From Hydractinia symbiolongicarpus (lineage: Eukaryota > Cnidaria > Hydrozoa > Anthoathecata > Hydractiniidae), in the NCBI RefSeq assembly GCF_029227915.1, contig NC_079887.1, positions 17,235,650-17,299,649 on the forward strand: DNA of 64,000 bases. Direction: 5' to 3'. Each line of letters starts with the position of its first letter. Within the stretch, counting starts at the first letter, position 1. A program made the translations under genes and the position numbers. Shown here piece after piece: positions 47,903-57,808 of this stretch. Under the pieces are notes generated by a model that did no database searches, had not been told where the DNA came from, and worked only from the letters and a program-made list of their open reading frames with translations.

Positions 47903-49033
47903 TGCAGAAAATTTTCCGGACGCATAAGTTTCTCCGACGAGTTTATTCATAAATATCCGACAAATTTATTCCCTAACGAATTTACTGAAAGCTAAACAAA
48001 AAAAGATATTTAACTAGCCAGGACCTTGCATTTTATTTAAATAGATTTAAAAGAGATTTTTTCTCCTTCTTTTCCCAATGTTTTTAAATCTAATCCAGGT
48101 AACAACTTCAGCTTATAACGAGTGAATGATAGACAATTTTAAATTCACTAAAATTAGGCAGTTATTTAAAATGAACCGAATCTAACTCCCCACGAAAATA
48201 GAGACAATGGTGCTTTTTCAGGCATTTTACGAAGTTAAACAGCATGAACTCTTCAGCCGGTGTTGTGGCACAGTGTTACATTACATTTACTCCTTACTAA
48301 AACTCTCTACGGAATAATCCACGTCAGGCTCACGAATGCGGCGAAATTAAGGTACGCTTACGTCAGCAACAATAATAAGTTGAAGTTGCGATAATGTACG
48401 GCGACCAAGAAGTGCTTCGTGACCATCGGTCGTCGTCCGAAGTCGTTTTCCTGAGCACCAAGCGTTTTGAACAGCGCTAACAGACGTCCACAGGTCTCCA
48501 AAAACTGTAATATCGTTTTAGAGCAATATAAAGCCGAATTTCCACTAGGCGTTCCAGAACGCGCTGAGCGTGGCGGCTATTGTTCTTTCAGTCCCAAACC
48601 CGCTAAAAGCTATTTCCAAACTCGACTCTACGTCGACTTTTACGCGTGTTTTCAAAGCGCTATCCAATTTAAATGCTTCAAGGTCACGTAATATAAACCA
48701 CCTTTTGCGAGAGCCATCAAAACTATCTTTTTTAATTTCAGGTGGCTGGCGAACACACAAAAGCAGTGGAAGAGGTGGACCTTTTGTTACATGGTTTTGG
48801 GGTTCAAGTGCAAATCCCCCACTTCTCCCTCTCTCCCCTACACCCCCCGTAAAATGATGTGTATATTTTTTGTAAACCGCCCGCTTCCCCATACATTCCC
48901 CACCCCCATCCGCGCATGCGCAAAAACTTCGCCGATAGCCGACAGAATGTGACGATGTTCTGGCGCAAGGTGTCAATTCTGTCCGTGTTAAAATGTCTTG
49001 ATCAATAAAATGTTAATAAATAAAATGAGTTGA
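47903..49033. other. no gene recognised; GC-richer patch at 48.5-48.95 kb
   Basis: The region 48540-48950 is clearly less AT-rich than its surroundings and gives overlapping short ORFs on both strands with no motif. It may be part of a DNA transposon or of the left flank of the Polinton. No terminal repeat could be paired. Confidence 0.4.
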
Positions 49034-49366
49034 TTTAAAAATGTTCCGAACCTATTCAAGACACAGAAAATGTGCAATAAAGCGGTTGCGGATAAAACTT
49101 GGGCGCTCGATTATGTTCCGAACCGATTAAAGACACAGAAAATGTGCAATGAGGTAGTTATGGAGGAACCCATTTGCATCTATTATGTTCCAGATCAATT
49201 AAAGACGCAGGAAATGTGCAATTGGGTGGTTGAAAAGGATCCTTGGTTGATTGAGCATGTTCCGGAGCATCTCATGACTCAGGACATGTGCACGAGAGCC
49301 GTTGAAGAGGAATCCATTATTCTCGATTATGTTACAGATCAATTCAAGACCCAGAGAGATAGATAA
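49034..49366 (+). CDS. 24-residue tandem repeat protein fragment (DUF4116-like)
   Basis: Four consecutive 24-residue repeats, with a partial one upstream: MCNKAVADKTWALDYVPNRL, MCNEVVMEEPICIYYVPDQL, MCNWVVEKDPWLIEHVPEHL and MCTRAVEEESIILDYVTDQF, each ending (K/M)TQ. The repeats have diverged at DNA level but kept phase and pattern, so they were selected as protein. Repeats of the type MC..AV.....L.YVP...KTQ resemble DUF4116-type repeats known from bacteria and giant viruses. The assignment is from memory. The frame lacks a clear start and ends abruptly, so it is a fragment lying 0.5 kb before the Polinton polymerase; membership in that element is unproven. Confidence 0.55.
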   Translation, partial: FKNVPNLFKTQKMCNKAVADKTWALDYVPNRLKTQKMCNEVVMEEPICIYYVPDQLKTQEMCNWVVEKDPWLIEHVPEHLMTQDMCTRAVEEESIILDYVTDQFKTQRDR

Positions 49367-49472
49367 ATGTTCCTTCTGGCGCAACGCACATCTCGCGCAA
49401 GCATACGCGCACGCCATGTCAAACACAACAAATCCCTGATTATCCAATACCTAGAGGGGTAAGTACTTACCA

Positions 49473-49582
49473 TGCTGTGCTTATTCATGCATATCAAGGT
49501 AAAGTCCCTATGATGCTGTGCTTATTCATGCCCACCAAGGTAAAGTCCCTATGATGCTGTGCTTATTCATGCATATCAAACC
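49473..49582. repeat. 41-bp tandem repeat, about 2.7 copies
   Basis: The unit is ATGCTGTGCTTATTCATGC, then (ATATC or CCACC) AAGGTAAAGTCCCTATG. It lies between the repeat-protein fragment and the Polinton polymerase, possibly within the element's terminal region. The remaining 250 bp up to 49829 show nothing else. Confidence 0.85.
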
Positions 49583-49828
49583 ATACTAAAATGAGTAAAA
49601 AAAAGTTCTAGCGCACATGGAGGTAAATTCCCCGCACACTGGTGACGTCATCAATCATATAACTGCGTCAGTTTTGTTCATACATTGTAATTCACTGACA
49701 ATCGAAAATTCATACAATAAAAGAATGAACACACACACTGTAAAAGGGAACATAAGCACGCGCTGCACAAGACATTTCGAAGTTTCCGCATTCCTGGTAT
49801 AGAAAAGGCAGATGTTGATGGTTATATA

Positions 49829-52800
49829 ATGATGGTTAAACCTAACGTGAAAACCTTAATCGAGGAGCAGGTAAGAGATATGGACTCGGCGAAGGTACAG
49901 ATGTCCCAATGGATCATGTGGAGGAAGAAAACGCTACCAAACTCGGAGGAGGCTAATGACAAGTACATTGAGGTAAAGAAATCCTTTAACAGCAAGATGA
50001 TGGAAATTTTCCAAGGTAGCGACGATGTGCTGGATAGGATGTTTGCTGATATCAGGACACACGTGGAACATCCAGCACTACCCCAGAGTGGATTCACCAT
50101 TAGTCAAATCCTACACCTTGACGTAGACTTTCATAAGCTACAACTAACGAGGGGTTCATCACACATAGAATTAAGCAAATGGATAGCCTCGAAAAAGGGC
50201 GTCATCAACCCAAAAAATGAGGACGAGGAATGTTTCAAGTGGGGCGTCGTAGCATCCCTGCACCATGCAGAGATTGGAAAAGACGTGCAAAGGATATCTA
50301 AGCTGAGGTCCTACGTAGATCTCTACAATTGGGAGGGTATAGAGTTCCCAATAACTATCAAGGACATATCAAAGTTCGCGGTAAACGTCTTATACGTGAC
50401 GGGAAAGAAGATCAACCTCCTGCGGCGATCCTGGCACAACACTAAGCGTACCAGGCAAGTTAATCTGCTGCTTATCACAAATGGTTAAAAGACACACTAT
50501 ACAGCCATCAAGAGTCTATCTAGACTCCTAGGCAAGGAGACATCGAAGGGAATGCTATGCACTTCTGCCTGAACTGTCTTCACGTCTTCAACACGGTTGA
50601 ATAGAGGGACAAGCATTATGGCTACTGCGGGGATCATGAAGCAGTCAAGGTCACAATGCCAAAAGAAGGTGGAAAATGGTTAAAATACATGGATGGTCAT
50701 CAACAATCCAAGGTACCTTTTGCTATATACGCGGACTTCGAGAGCCTATTCATCCCAGTAGAAGATGCCAGGGGGGCGAAGACAAAAAAGCTGAACAAAC
50801 ATATACCATTTGACTGGTGTACATATAGCACATTTGCATATGGAAATGTACCAGATCCACTAACAGTGTACTGTGGTAAGGATTGAGTCATGCGGTTCGT
50901 GAACCATCTGGAAGACGAAGTGAAGCGGCTATACTATACATTCCCATGACGAGGCCATGGAATGTCACATATGTATGAAGCCGTTTAACGATGAGAATAA
51001 CCGTAAGGTTCGTGATCACTGCCACTATGCGGGACTGTATAGAGGCGCGGCGCATAACAATTGTAACTTTAAATACAAGATACCTAGTTACATACCTGTA
51101 ATCTACCATAATTTAAGTGGATACGACGAGCACCTGTTTATCCGGGAATTTGGGGGAAAAGTATAACACGCAAGACATTGGTTGTATAGCTGAAAATACT
51201 GAAAAGTATATCAGCTTCAACGTTAAAATCAAGGTACCAATCGCGGGCATGGGTTATGGTATTTTACAAGAAAATAGAAATCAGGTTCATCGATAGCTTA
51301 GGATTAATGCCATCAAGCCTGAACAATTTGTCAAGCAACCTCACTGACGAACAGTGTAAAAATCTCGGTTGTCATTTCAACAAGGATTTTCAACTCATGC
51401 GCAGGAAGGGTATATACCCGTACGAGTACATGGATGATTGGCAACGATTCGAAGAGTTGGAGTTATCACCTAAGGATGCCTTTTACAGCAAGCTGAACAT
51501 GAATGAGATTAGTGATGATGATTATGAACATGCAAAAAGAATATGGAATTGTATGGATGTTACTAACATGGCGACTACTACGATGTGTATCTTAAGACAG
51601 ATGTCCTCCTACTGGCCGACGTTTTTGAAACGTTTCAGGACGTGTGCCTGACAAACTACAAGCTTGACCCTGTCCATTTCTACTCCGCACTCGGCCTGGC
51701 ATGGAAGGCAGCACTCAAGTATACCGGAATTAGGTTGGAGCTCCTGACGGACCCCAATATGCTCCTGATGTTTGAAAAAGGTATCCGTGGAGGTATAACC
51801 CAAGCGGTACACAGATACGCCAAGGCAAACAACAAATACATGGGGGATCAGTATAACCCGAATGACGAATCATCGTACCTGCAATATCTCGATAGCAACA
51901 ACCTCTATGGCTGGGCAATGTGTGAAGATCTACCAACTAAGGGCTTTAAATGGGTGTCGAACGTTGAGGAATTTACTGAAAAGAGAATTGCGAAACTTGT
52001 CGAAAAGAACAAGTATGGATACTTGCTATCCCGAGAGGTTAGACGATACACATAACGAGTTACCGTTTCTACCCGAACGCATGGTGATCAACAAAGTGGA
52101 AAAATTGGTACCGAATTTAAAACACAAGCGTGAGTACGTGGTGCATATCAGAGCTCTCTATGAAGCCATAAAGCACGGGCTTGAGCTGAAGAAAGTACAT
52201 AGGGTCATTCAATTTAACCAGAAGCCCTGGTTAAAGGGATATATAGTTCACAACACGAGGTTGAAAACTGCTGCCAAAAATGACTTCGAAAAGGATTTTT
52301 ACAAGCTCATGAACCTCTCGGTGTTCGGTAAGACTATGGAAAATATCCGGAACCATTGTAATTTCAAACTCGTCACCAACGAGGACAAGTATATGAAATT
52401 CCTCATGAAGCCCAACTTTAAAGGTGGAAGCCGGTTCAGTAAGCACCTCCTGGTTGTAGAGATGAGTAGACGAAGGTCAAGATGAACAAACCTGTATACA
52501 TTGGCCAGGCAATCCTGGACCTGTCAAAAATTGTGATGTACGAGTTTTACTACGACTATATGCAGCCAAAATATGGTAGCAAACTGCAGCTCTGTTACAT
52601 GGATACGGACAGCTTCGTTTACCAAATACGAACGGAAGACCTCTACCGCAATATCGCACAGGATGTCGAGACACGTTTTGATACAAGCGCGTATAGAAGA
52701 GAAGATAATAGACCTCTATCTATAGGGAAGAACAAAAAAGCCGTTGGCCTGATGAAGGACGAGCTAGAAGGGAAAATTATGACGGAGTTTATAACGTTGA

Positions 52801-52965
52801 GAGCAAAATTATATGCCTACAAGATCCTTACAAAAGAGGGTGGTGACAGGAAGGCAAAGGGCGTAAAGAGATGTGTTACCAAGAAGTCTATTACATTTGA
52901 CGATTATAGACAATGCCTGGGCGTTAACATCTACAAAACTCAAATGTTAATTCAACATAAGAACC
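49829..52965 (+). pseudogene. Polinton protein-primed DNA polymerase B
   Basis: Replicates the element using a terminal-protein primer. Spread over at least six frames: N-terminal 49829-50488 (ECFKWGVVASLHHAEIG, GIEFPITIKDISKF), a Cys/His segment near 50555-50650, exonuclease motif FAIYADFESL near 50730, CHICMKPFND and VIYHNLSGYDEHLF (50957-51166), RFIDSLGLMPSSL (51256-51651), YLKTDVLLLADVFETF and YLQYLDSNNLYGWAM (motif A, 51585-52055), KLMNLSVFGKTMEN (motif B, near 52300), and CYMDTDSFVY (motif C, near 52600). In-frame stops include TAA 50486-50488 and TGA 50884-50886; frame changes fall near 50550, 50940, 51170, 51250, 51580, 52020 and 52460. Motif B has LS where NS is usual. All catalytic blocks are recognisable, but the gene is dead. 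Confidence 0.92.
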
Positions 52966-53559
52966 ACGAAAAGGTATATGCCGAGTACGTTCAAAAAGAG
53001 CTTCAAGAAAAAGGGGAGAAGACGGCCAAGGCGTTGACTACTCACGTAGTCAACCTGTACGTGAACCTTATTGGTAATTTCGTTGACATTGACTCTGTCG
53101 AGGGCCTTCGGCAAGACATTGAGGAAGATGGCATTATCAGAGATGCCATGGCAGACCACGGCGTACTCGTGTATTGTACAATTGGCAGATGTTTGGCGCC
53201 TATCTTTGTGGTTGGGCATACCGCGAGGCATATCAGCAAAAAGAGGATAGGGTGGAGACTTAAGAGAACACAGATGAGCAGCGCGTGTAGTGTTATTATC
53301 AATCAGAAGCAACCTGCGGAAACAATTGAAGTAAACAAAATGCACCCGGGAAGAGTTGCTCAGGGGCACAAGTTACCGGCACTGATGAGGGAGAGGAAGC
53401 TTGAAAGCTTGAAAGAACCCATGTCCCTTAGAGAGTTCTTGAGATACTTCGACAGAGATCTAAACACTCCCAGAAGCTATACTCAAAGGGATAAAAGAGA
53501 CTATGGAGATCCTTGAGAACCAAGGCCTTACTATCCATCTTGATGTAAAAAAGAAGTAA
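52966..53559 (+). pseudogene. unrecognised Polinton gene read through from PolB
   Basis: After residue about 160 of the ORF starting at 52482, polymerase similarity stops, and the frame continues with AKALTTHVVNLYVNLIGNFV, DSVEGLRQDIEEDGIIRD, a hydrophobic stretch VLVYCTIGRCLAPIFVVGHT and HPGRVAQGHKLPALMRERK. The last block resembles GRVAAGKRLADWN in the next gene, hinting at related small proteins. A frameshift near 53466 truncates the visible ORF at 53516; a frame to TAA 53557-53559 (EILENQGLTIHLDVKKK) looks like its true end. Separation from PolB is inferred from the change in sequence character. Function unknown; a membrane segment is likely. Confidence 0.5.
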
Positions 53560-53562
53560 TGT

Positions 53563-53590
53563 ATCTTATAGCCCTTCAGAGCTATAAGAT
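53563..53590. terminator. 10-bp stem intergenic hairpin
   Basis: ATCTTATAGC, an 8-nt loop, then GCTATAAGAT. It begins 3 bp after the upstream stop and ends 2 bp before the next ATG. A transcript-end role is inferred from similar gene-end palindromes in giant viruses and virophages. Confidence 0.55.
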
Positions 53591-53592
53591 AA

Positions 53593-53913
53593 ATGGAAGA
53601 GTCTAACCAAGTCATAGTCAAGAATAACGAAGGTCGTGTTGCTGCTGGCAAGAGACTTGCGGATTGGAATTGCAAGAACAAGGAAACATTACAGAAAAAC
53701 TTGGGTAAAAGTTTTTCATCAGATGATCAGGACCCTGCATCAAGTTCCGTACAATCAGTCTACCTTTACAGGGTAGGGACGCTGGCCGCATTGACAGTAG
53801 GGGTCGGGGTATTGTACAAATTTGGAGGCAAATCTCAGAACCCCGCACCTGAGCCTCAGCAGGGGAAACAGGGCAAAACTCAAACTCAGATAGAAATTTT
53901 TCGAATGCATTAA
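53593..53913 (+). CDS. small single-pass membrane protein of the Polinton
   Basis: An intact ORF of 106 residues. It has a basic N-terminal block EGRVAAGKRLADWNCKNKET (also seen in altered form near 53350), a polar linker, one membrane segment VGTLAALTVGVGVLYKFGG (about residues 60-79), and a Gln-rich tail. Short proteins of this layout occur beside the polymerase and ATPase in Polintons as I remember them; they may be virion membrane or internal proteins, but no activity is known. It starts right after the hairpin and ends 4 bp before the next ATG. Confidence 0.65.
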   Translation: MEESNQVIVKNNEGRVAAGKRLADWNCKNKETLQKNLGKSFSSDDQDPASSSVQSVYLYRVGTLAALTVGVGVLYKFGGKSQNPAPEPQQGKQGKTQTQIEIFRMH

Positions 53914-53917
53914 ATAA

Positions 53918-54175
53918 ATGACAAGCAAAGCACACATGGAAAGTAACATTAGCCCTAAAGAGAAGGAAATTTTGGACATGTTGTACGAGACTGTTGTAGA
54001 TCTCAATTTAACCTTTGCTTATGCTCTGGCAGGGAAAAAATTCCTTGGAATTACGAGGTCCTCTACCAAGATGGACACGAACGATGTCCTCAAAATGGTG
54101 GGATATTTTTCTGCAGGGAGAGCTAGTCGTGAAATGGCGGTAAAACGTGGGTAGATTCCCGCCAGCATCATGCCC
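53918..54175 (+). pseudogene. small conserved Polinton protein with late nonsense codon
   Basis: Starts MTSKAHMESNISPKEKEIL and contains FAYALAGKKFLGITRSSTKM, DVLKMVGYFSAGRASREMAV. The TAG at 54152-54154 interrupts it; the same frame continues IPASIMPKK to a TAA at about 54173. The tail after the stop keeps the expected character of this small family, so a single point change is the likely lesion. Function unknown; the middle is amphipathic and could associate with membrane. Confidence 0.55.
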
Positions 54176-54415
54176 AAAAAGTAAATGGAGGTAGATCCCA
54201 TCAAAATTGATTCAGAAATTAGAAAGGTTAAACAGGATGAAAATTACTTGCGTCTTTAAACCCTATTTTCCTACGATATTGTGCCCCGGTATGTCAAACT
54301 GTTGAAAACACCCATCAAGATGCCTTTTTTTTTAACCTGGCACCCGCCCCGTCAGCCAGGAAAAAGCGCGGCTTGTTAAGAGGTATCGTAGGGCCCTGCG
54401 CTGCCTGGATGGTAA

Positions 54416-54577
54416 GCTATTGTTTGCCCCCTACCCCTCGAATACAATACTCGAAAGACCAAGTTCTGCCCCGCCTGCAGGGGGTCTTTGGTGAACAACC
54501 ACGGCAGTGCGTGGATTTGTATCGATTGTCTGTCGACTATCCCGAAGGTCCATAATAAAAAATGGTGTTATCAATAA
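54416..54577 (+). CDS. small zinc-ribbon ORF directly upstream of the ATPase
   Basis: The frame contains KTKFCPACRGSL, then WICIDCLSTIP: two Cys-x2-Cys knuckles 17 residues apart, a zinc-ribbon. It stops at TAA 54575-54577, two bases before the ATPase ATG. The beginning is unclear because the preceding 180 bp (54230-54415) contains changes of frame with traces of coding sequence. Small zinc-ribbon proteins in viruses often act in transcription, but that is only a guess here. Confidence 0.45.
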   Translation, partial: AIVCPLPLEYNTRKTKFCPACRGSLVNNHGSAWICIDCLSTIPKVHNKKWCYQ

Positions 54578-54578
54578 A

Positions 54579-55173
54579 ATGTTGGATGTTGTTAGAGATC
54601 CACATACCTGTATCTTCATGCGGCCTAGAAGCTGTGGCAAGACGCAACGTGTCCTGGATTTGTTGGAAAATGAATACAGAGAACATTTCAACAACATTGT
54701 GGTGCTATGTCCTACCATTCGGCACAATAAGACATACCTCGAGAGAGCCACGCTTCGGAATGACGATTACGTGTTCCTGATCGATCCCAAAGATCAACTC
54801 TTCGAATGGATACAAAAATTATCGTCGTTACTGGCGGGTGAAAAGAGTTTTTTCATCGTGGATGACTGTATGCTAATGAAGACCTCGTTAAAAATGGCAG
54901 TCCTTACTCGAAATTGCTATTTCAGGCAGACATCGTGAGCATAGTCTTTGGCTACTAACCCAGTCGTACACGGCCTTGCCGAAAAATTTGAGGAGACAGA
55001 AGAAGCAGCTCTTTGTGTGGTACCCTCACGAACGTTCAGATATGAAAATGATAGACGAAGAGACTAATATGATTCCCGACTGGTGCCAGATCAAGACTCA
55101 ACTGAAAAAATCCAAGCACGCATGCTTCTACGTAAGGCTGGAACATCCTAGAGAATACAAGGTTCTCGGGTGA
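54579..55173 (+). pseudogene. Polinton genome-packaging ATPase (FtsK/HerA type)
   Basis: Start chosen at ATG 54579, just after the zinc-ribbon stop; the open frame reaches back to 54507 but without family-like sequence. The P-loop region reads TCIFMRPRSCGKTQ, where the first glycine of GxxxxGKT is replaced by Arg. Walker B is SFFIVDDCM. A frameshift near 54895 moves the rest to another frame: SLWLLTQSYTALPKNLRRQK, LFVWYPHERSDMKMI and SKHACFYVRLEHPRE, ending at 55173. The order matches the A32-like packaging ATPase of Polintons, which drives DNA into capsids. P-loop loss plus frameshift make it inactive. Confidence 0.88.
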
Positions 55174-55213
55174 CTTGTGGGGGAGAGGCTATAAACCCCT
55201 CACTTATCGACGT

Positions 55214-55240
55214 TAATTTTACTACCCGGTAGTAAAATTA
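55214..55240. terminator. 13-bp perfect palindrome after the ATPase gene
   Basis: TAATTTTACTACC, one base, GGTAGTAAAATTA. Located 40 bp after the ATPase stop and 37 bp before the next start codon. Possible transcript-end signal. Confidence 0.55.
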
Positions 55241-55276
55241 CAGGTGAAAATCTCTGACTGACCCCTTGTAAATAAA

Positions 55277-56067
55277 ATGTCGTCACAGTTTGCCTTGTTC
55301 AACGCAATACCTGCCGGAGCAATTGAAACCCTGTTCGACGGGGAAAATCAGCCTCTGTTCAAGCGTGCCGGCCTGGGTAGATTTCTAGGGATTGATGATA
55401 TAAAGGCAACATACAGGGATAAAAAAACCATACCTCGCTGTGATATCATGAGGGGTGCGGCAGCCGCACCCCTCCTTAAGGAAGGTCAAAATTGGCACGA
55501 TGTCTTTGTCACATTTGACGATGCATTAGAGATTGTGCGTCGTTCCAGAAAACGGAAGGCGGCACAGCTTACCAAATGGCTAGCTGGGATGGAGGTGGAG
55601 AGATTACAAGATGAACTCAAAGAGCATCGTCAAGCCCTCGAGGACAGGGATATTGCTGTCGCCATTCTTGAGGATGATCTAGACGATAGAGACAAACAGC
55701 TCGTGTGTTGGGGGATGAAATTGCAGTGCTACAGGAACAAGTAGAAACACTTCAGCAACGTACCGTGCCTTACATCGAAGATCCCCTAAAAGATAACAGC
55801 ATTGTCATTATATAAAAAAGCAACAACGACCCCTTTCCATACCTAGCCATCTGTATTTAACAGGGGTATGTAGCGCAAAAAATACGGAACAAGCTTGTGG
55901 ACTACCCCAAGGGTGAGATTATCGTCCTGGCAGAAACACTCAACGCTATTGTCTATTATAACTGGCTTCGAGAACGTGGATGTATCGAGGTAAACCCCGA
56001 GCGTGTGAGACATTTTAGGCTTGGCGTACACTACACGCATGAACGTCTCCTGGAGCTCGCGGAATAG
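55277..56067 (+). pseudogene. MSV199/BRO-like protein with DUF3627-type C-terminus
   Basis: N-terminal half: GLGRFLGIDDIKATYRDKK, then NWHDVFVTFDDALEIVRRSR and KAAQLTKWLA, the MSV199/BRO DNA-binding layout. A long coiled coil follows (VERLQDELKEHRQALEDRD ...). A frameshift near 55710 ends the visible ORF at 55744. In the new frame it continues through VPYIEDPLKDNSIVII, stops at TAA 55813 and TAA 55858, then GEIIVLAETLNAIVYYNWLR and FRLGVHYTHERLLELAE to TAG 56065-56067. MSV199 plus this C-terminal domain is known from iridoviruses and other large DNA viruses. Probably a DNA-binding regulator. Its presence in the Polinton suggests exchange with large DNA viruses. Confidence 0.78.
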
Positions 56068-56120
56068 GCGGTCTCCAAGGTGTTGACAGATCTGTCCACA
56101 CCCAACCAAACACAATTTTT

Positions 56121-56142
56121 CTAAAGTGTAGGGACACTTTGG
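56121..56142. terminator. short hairpin after the MSV199-like gene
   Basis: AAAGTGT, loop of 4, ACACTTT, extended by one wobble and one C-G pair. It lies 54 bp past the stop and 45 bp before the next start. Confidence 0.4.
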
Positions 56143-56185
56143 AAAATAGGCATTTTTGACCCGTTTGGTCCTATGTTAAAAAGCA

Positions 56186-56813
56186 TTGAAATATCAAAAG
56201 ATAGAGGCATACATAAAAACACAACAATTCACAAATGATTACAATATTCAAGTACCTGTACTACACTGTTGCATCAAGACAGAGTCAGTGAGTGGTTATT
56301 GTCCTACCTGCCTGAAAAATTTTAAATATCGAGATGGAATTTACTACAAAGGATTTGAAAACCCTACTGACGCAGACCTTTTAGACAGGGTATCATCGAG
56401 ATGCGAGATCGAGATGCGAGATCGACGAGGATCTAGAGGATGATATAAAAAGCCTAGGGCTGCATATTGTTCAAAGGGCCAGGAACAAGTATGAGGTAAT
56501 CTGTTACCAGATCGTCAAAGATAAGGACTTGAAGCTGTCGGATTTGGCTGATATTAAAAAAATAGCAGATAGACGATTGGATGAAATTGAACTGGAAAAT
56601 GAACCCAATGTTATCAAAGGCCTTGTATCCGTTCTATACCCACATCCAGAGCATTATTTAAAGGATCCGAATGAAGAGGATGACGAGGATGAAAATCTAG
56701 ATGCTGGGGATGAAATAGATGTAGATGACGAGGATGAAATAGATCTAGATGCTCTAGATGAACGCATGAAAACATTTTACCACTCCTTGATAACCTCCCC
56801 TGGAAGTATCTGA
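56186..56813 (+). pseudogene. unrecognised Polinton protein with zinc knuckle and acidic tail
   Basis: First part: VPVLHCCIKTE, SGYCPTCLKNFKYRDGIYYK with a Cys-x2-Cys. Second part in another frame: LGLHIVQRARNKYEVICYQI, ADIKKIADRRLDEIELEN and a strongly acidic tail (DEIDVDDEDEIDLDALDE). The break is an exact 13-bp tandem duplication at 56397-56422 (CGAGATGCGAGAT twice). The protein is otherwise open, so the duplication may be its only lesion. I do not recognise a family. Its 3' end overlaps the integrase 3' end on the other strand by about 37 bp. Confidence 0.6.
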
Positions 56814-57782
56814 ACGTCCTCTGGTACCAGCATCAATTCTTCCGACAGGAAGCTACGATCAGGTCCGTCTTTCAAATAGTATAAAACACGACTACCTGCC
56901 ACGATCCTATCCAGCCTGTAAGTATTTTTACTGTAAAAGGCGTCAGTTGCGCGTCTTTTAGAGTCACCATGCTCCTCTTCTGGTTGTAATAGATAGAGAT
57001 GTAAACCATCCTCAGGTAAGAGTTTTTCCTTTGAATATTGTTGCCCCTCTGCAAGCGGTACATTTCGAGTTTAATCGCTCTGTTAGGTTTCATGCTAATC
57101 TTGGCAGTCTTGGTGTTGTTAAGACTTTTCACGATAGTATACAAATGCTTGACCCAAGTGCTGCTAGGCTCGTTAGAAACCAGCTCTTGCGCATCCTGGT
57201 GTTTAAAGAGTCTTTCCGCAAGTACCTTGTTATAGGACTCTACAAAGGCCGTGAAAGTATGGTGATACTTGTTGGTGGCCCTCTTAATCTCCACCTTCTT
57301 GTCCCCTAGTAGCTTTGTTACATTTGACTTGAATTCAGAGCCATTGTCACATTGAAAATTGTTAGAAAAGTGAAGTGGTCCTGCCCTGTAAATATCTTTT
57401 ATCATGTCCGCGACTTCACTGGCCTTTTTGGTGCGTAGAGGTCTTACTACCTTGTACCTTGAAGCTACATCAACACTTGTCAGGATGTACTTGTACGTAT
57501 TTCCATATACCTTGTCATGAGGGATATAGAGAATGTCAAACTGGTGCATCTCGTTGGGTGTCGTAATAGTAGAATGGGATAATCGATCTTTTTTGGACCT
57601 TTGATGTGTCGTAGCCAGAGCAATTGTCTAGACAGCCAGTGAGTAGCTAGCTTTTTGGATAGACCACTCTGCTTCGCGAGTAATCCAATAGCTTTCCGTC
57701 CAGTCCAGAGATGTTCCGGGGTATAGTAAATTTTACTTAATTTTTCTGCTTCTTTCTCGGTAACGATATGTGCTTTTGACAT
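56777..57782 (-). pseudogene. Polinton retroviral-type integrase
   Basis: Inserts the element into the genome. The start MSKAHIV at 57782 lies inside a hairpin; the first frame carries YYTPEHLWTGRKAIGLLAKQ. A frameshift near 57570 leads to the main ORF (57549-56872): HQFDILYIPHDK, VDVASRYKVVRPLRTKKASE, FQCDNGSEFKSNV, FVESYNKVLAERLF. Catalytic residues D5, D68 and E104 of that ORF are present with 35 residues between the last two, the D,D(35)E core. A second frameshift near 56885 puts the C-terminal part (SFLSEELMLVPEDVQ) in another frame, ending at TAA 56779-56777. The catalytic core is unbroken, but the whole protein is not encoded. Confidence 0.92.
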
Positions 57783-57802
57783 GTCTTTATTACATGTCAA
57801 AA
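57774..57802. terminator. 11-bp stem hairpin between two minus-strand genes
   Basis: TTTTGACATGT, loop of 7, ACATGTCAAAA. It follows the membrane protein stop (57809) within 7 bp on the minus strand and contains the integrase ATG. Confidence 0.55.
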
Positions 57803-57808
57803 ATATTC

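Noticed and set aside
48467-48976. Overlapping ORFs of 74-143 codons on both strands
   Set aside because: All come from one GC-richer patch; no domain, start context or conservation visible.
56872-57566. Plus-strand ORFs opposite the integrase
   Set aside because: Shadows; the minus strand carries the D,D(35)E motifs.
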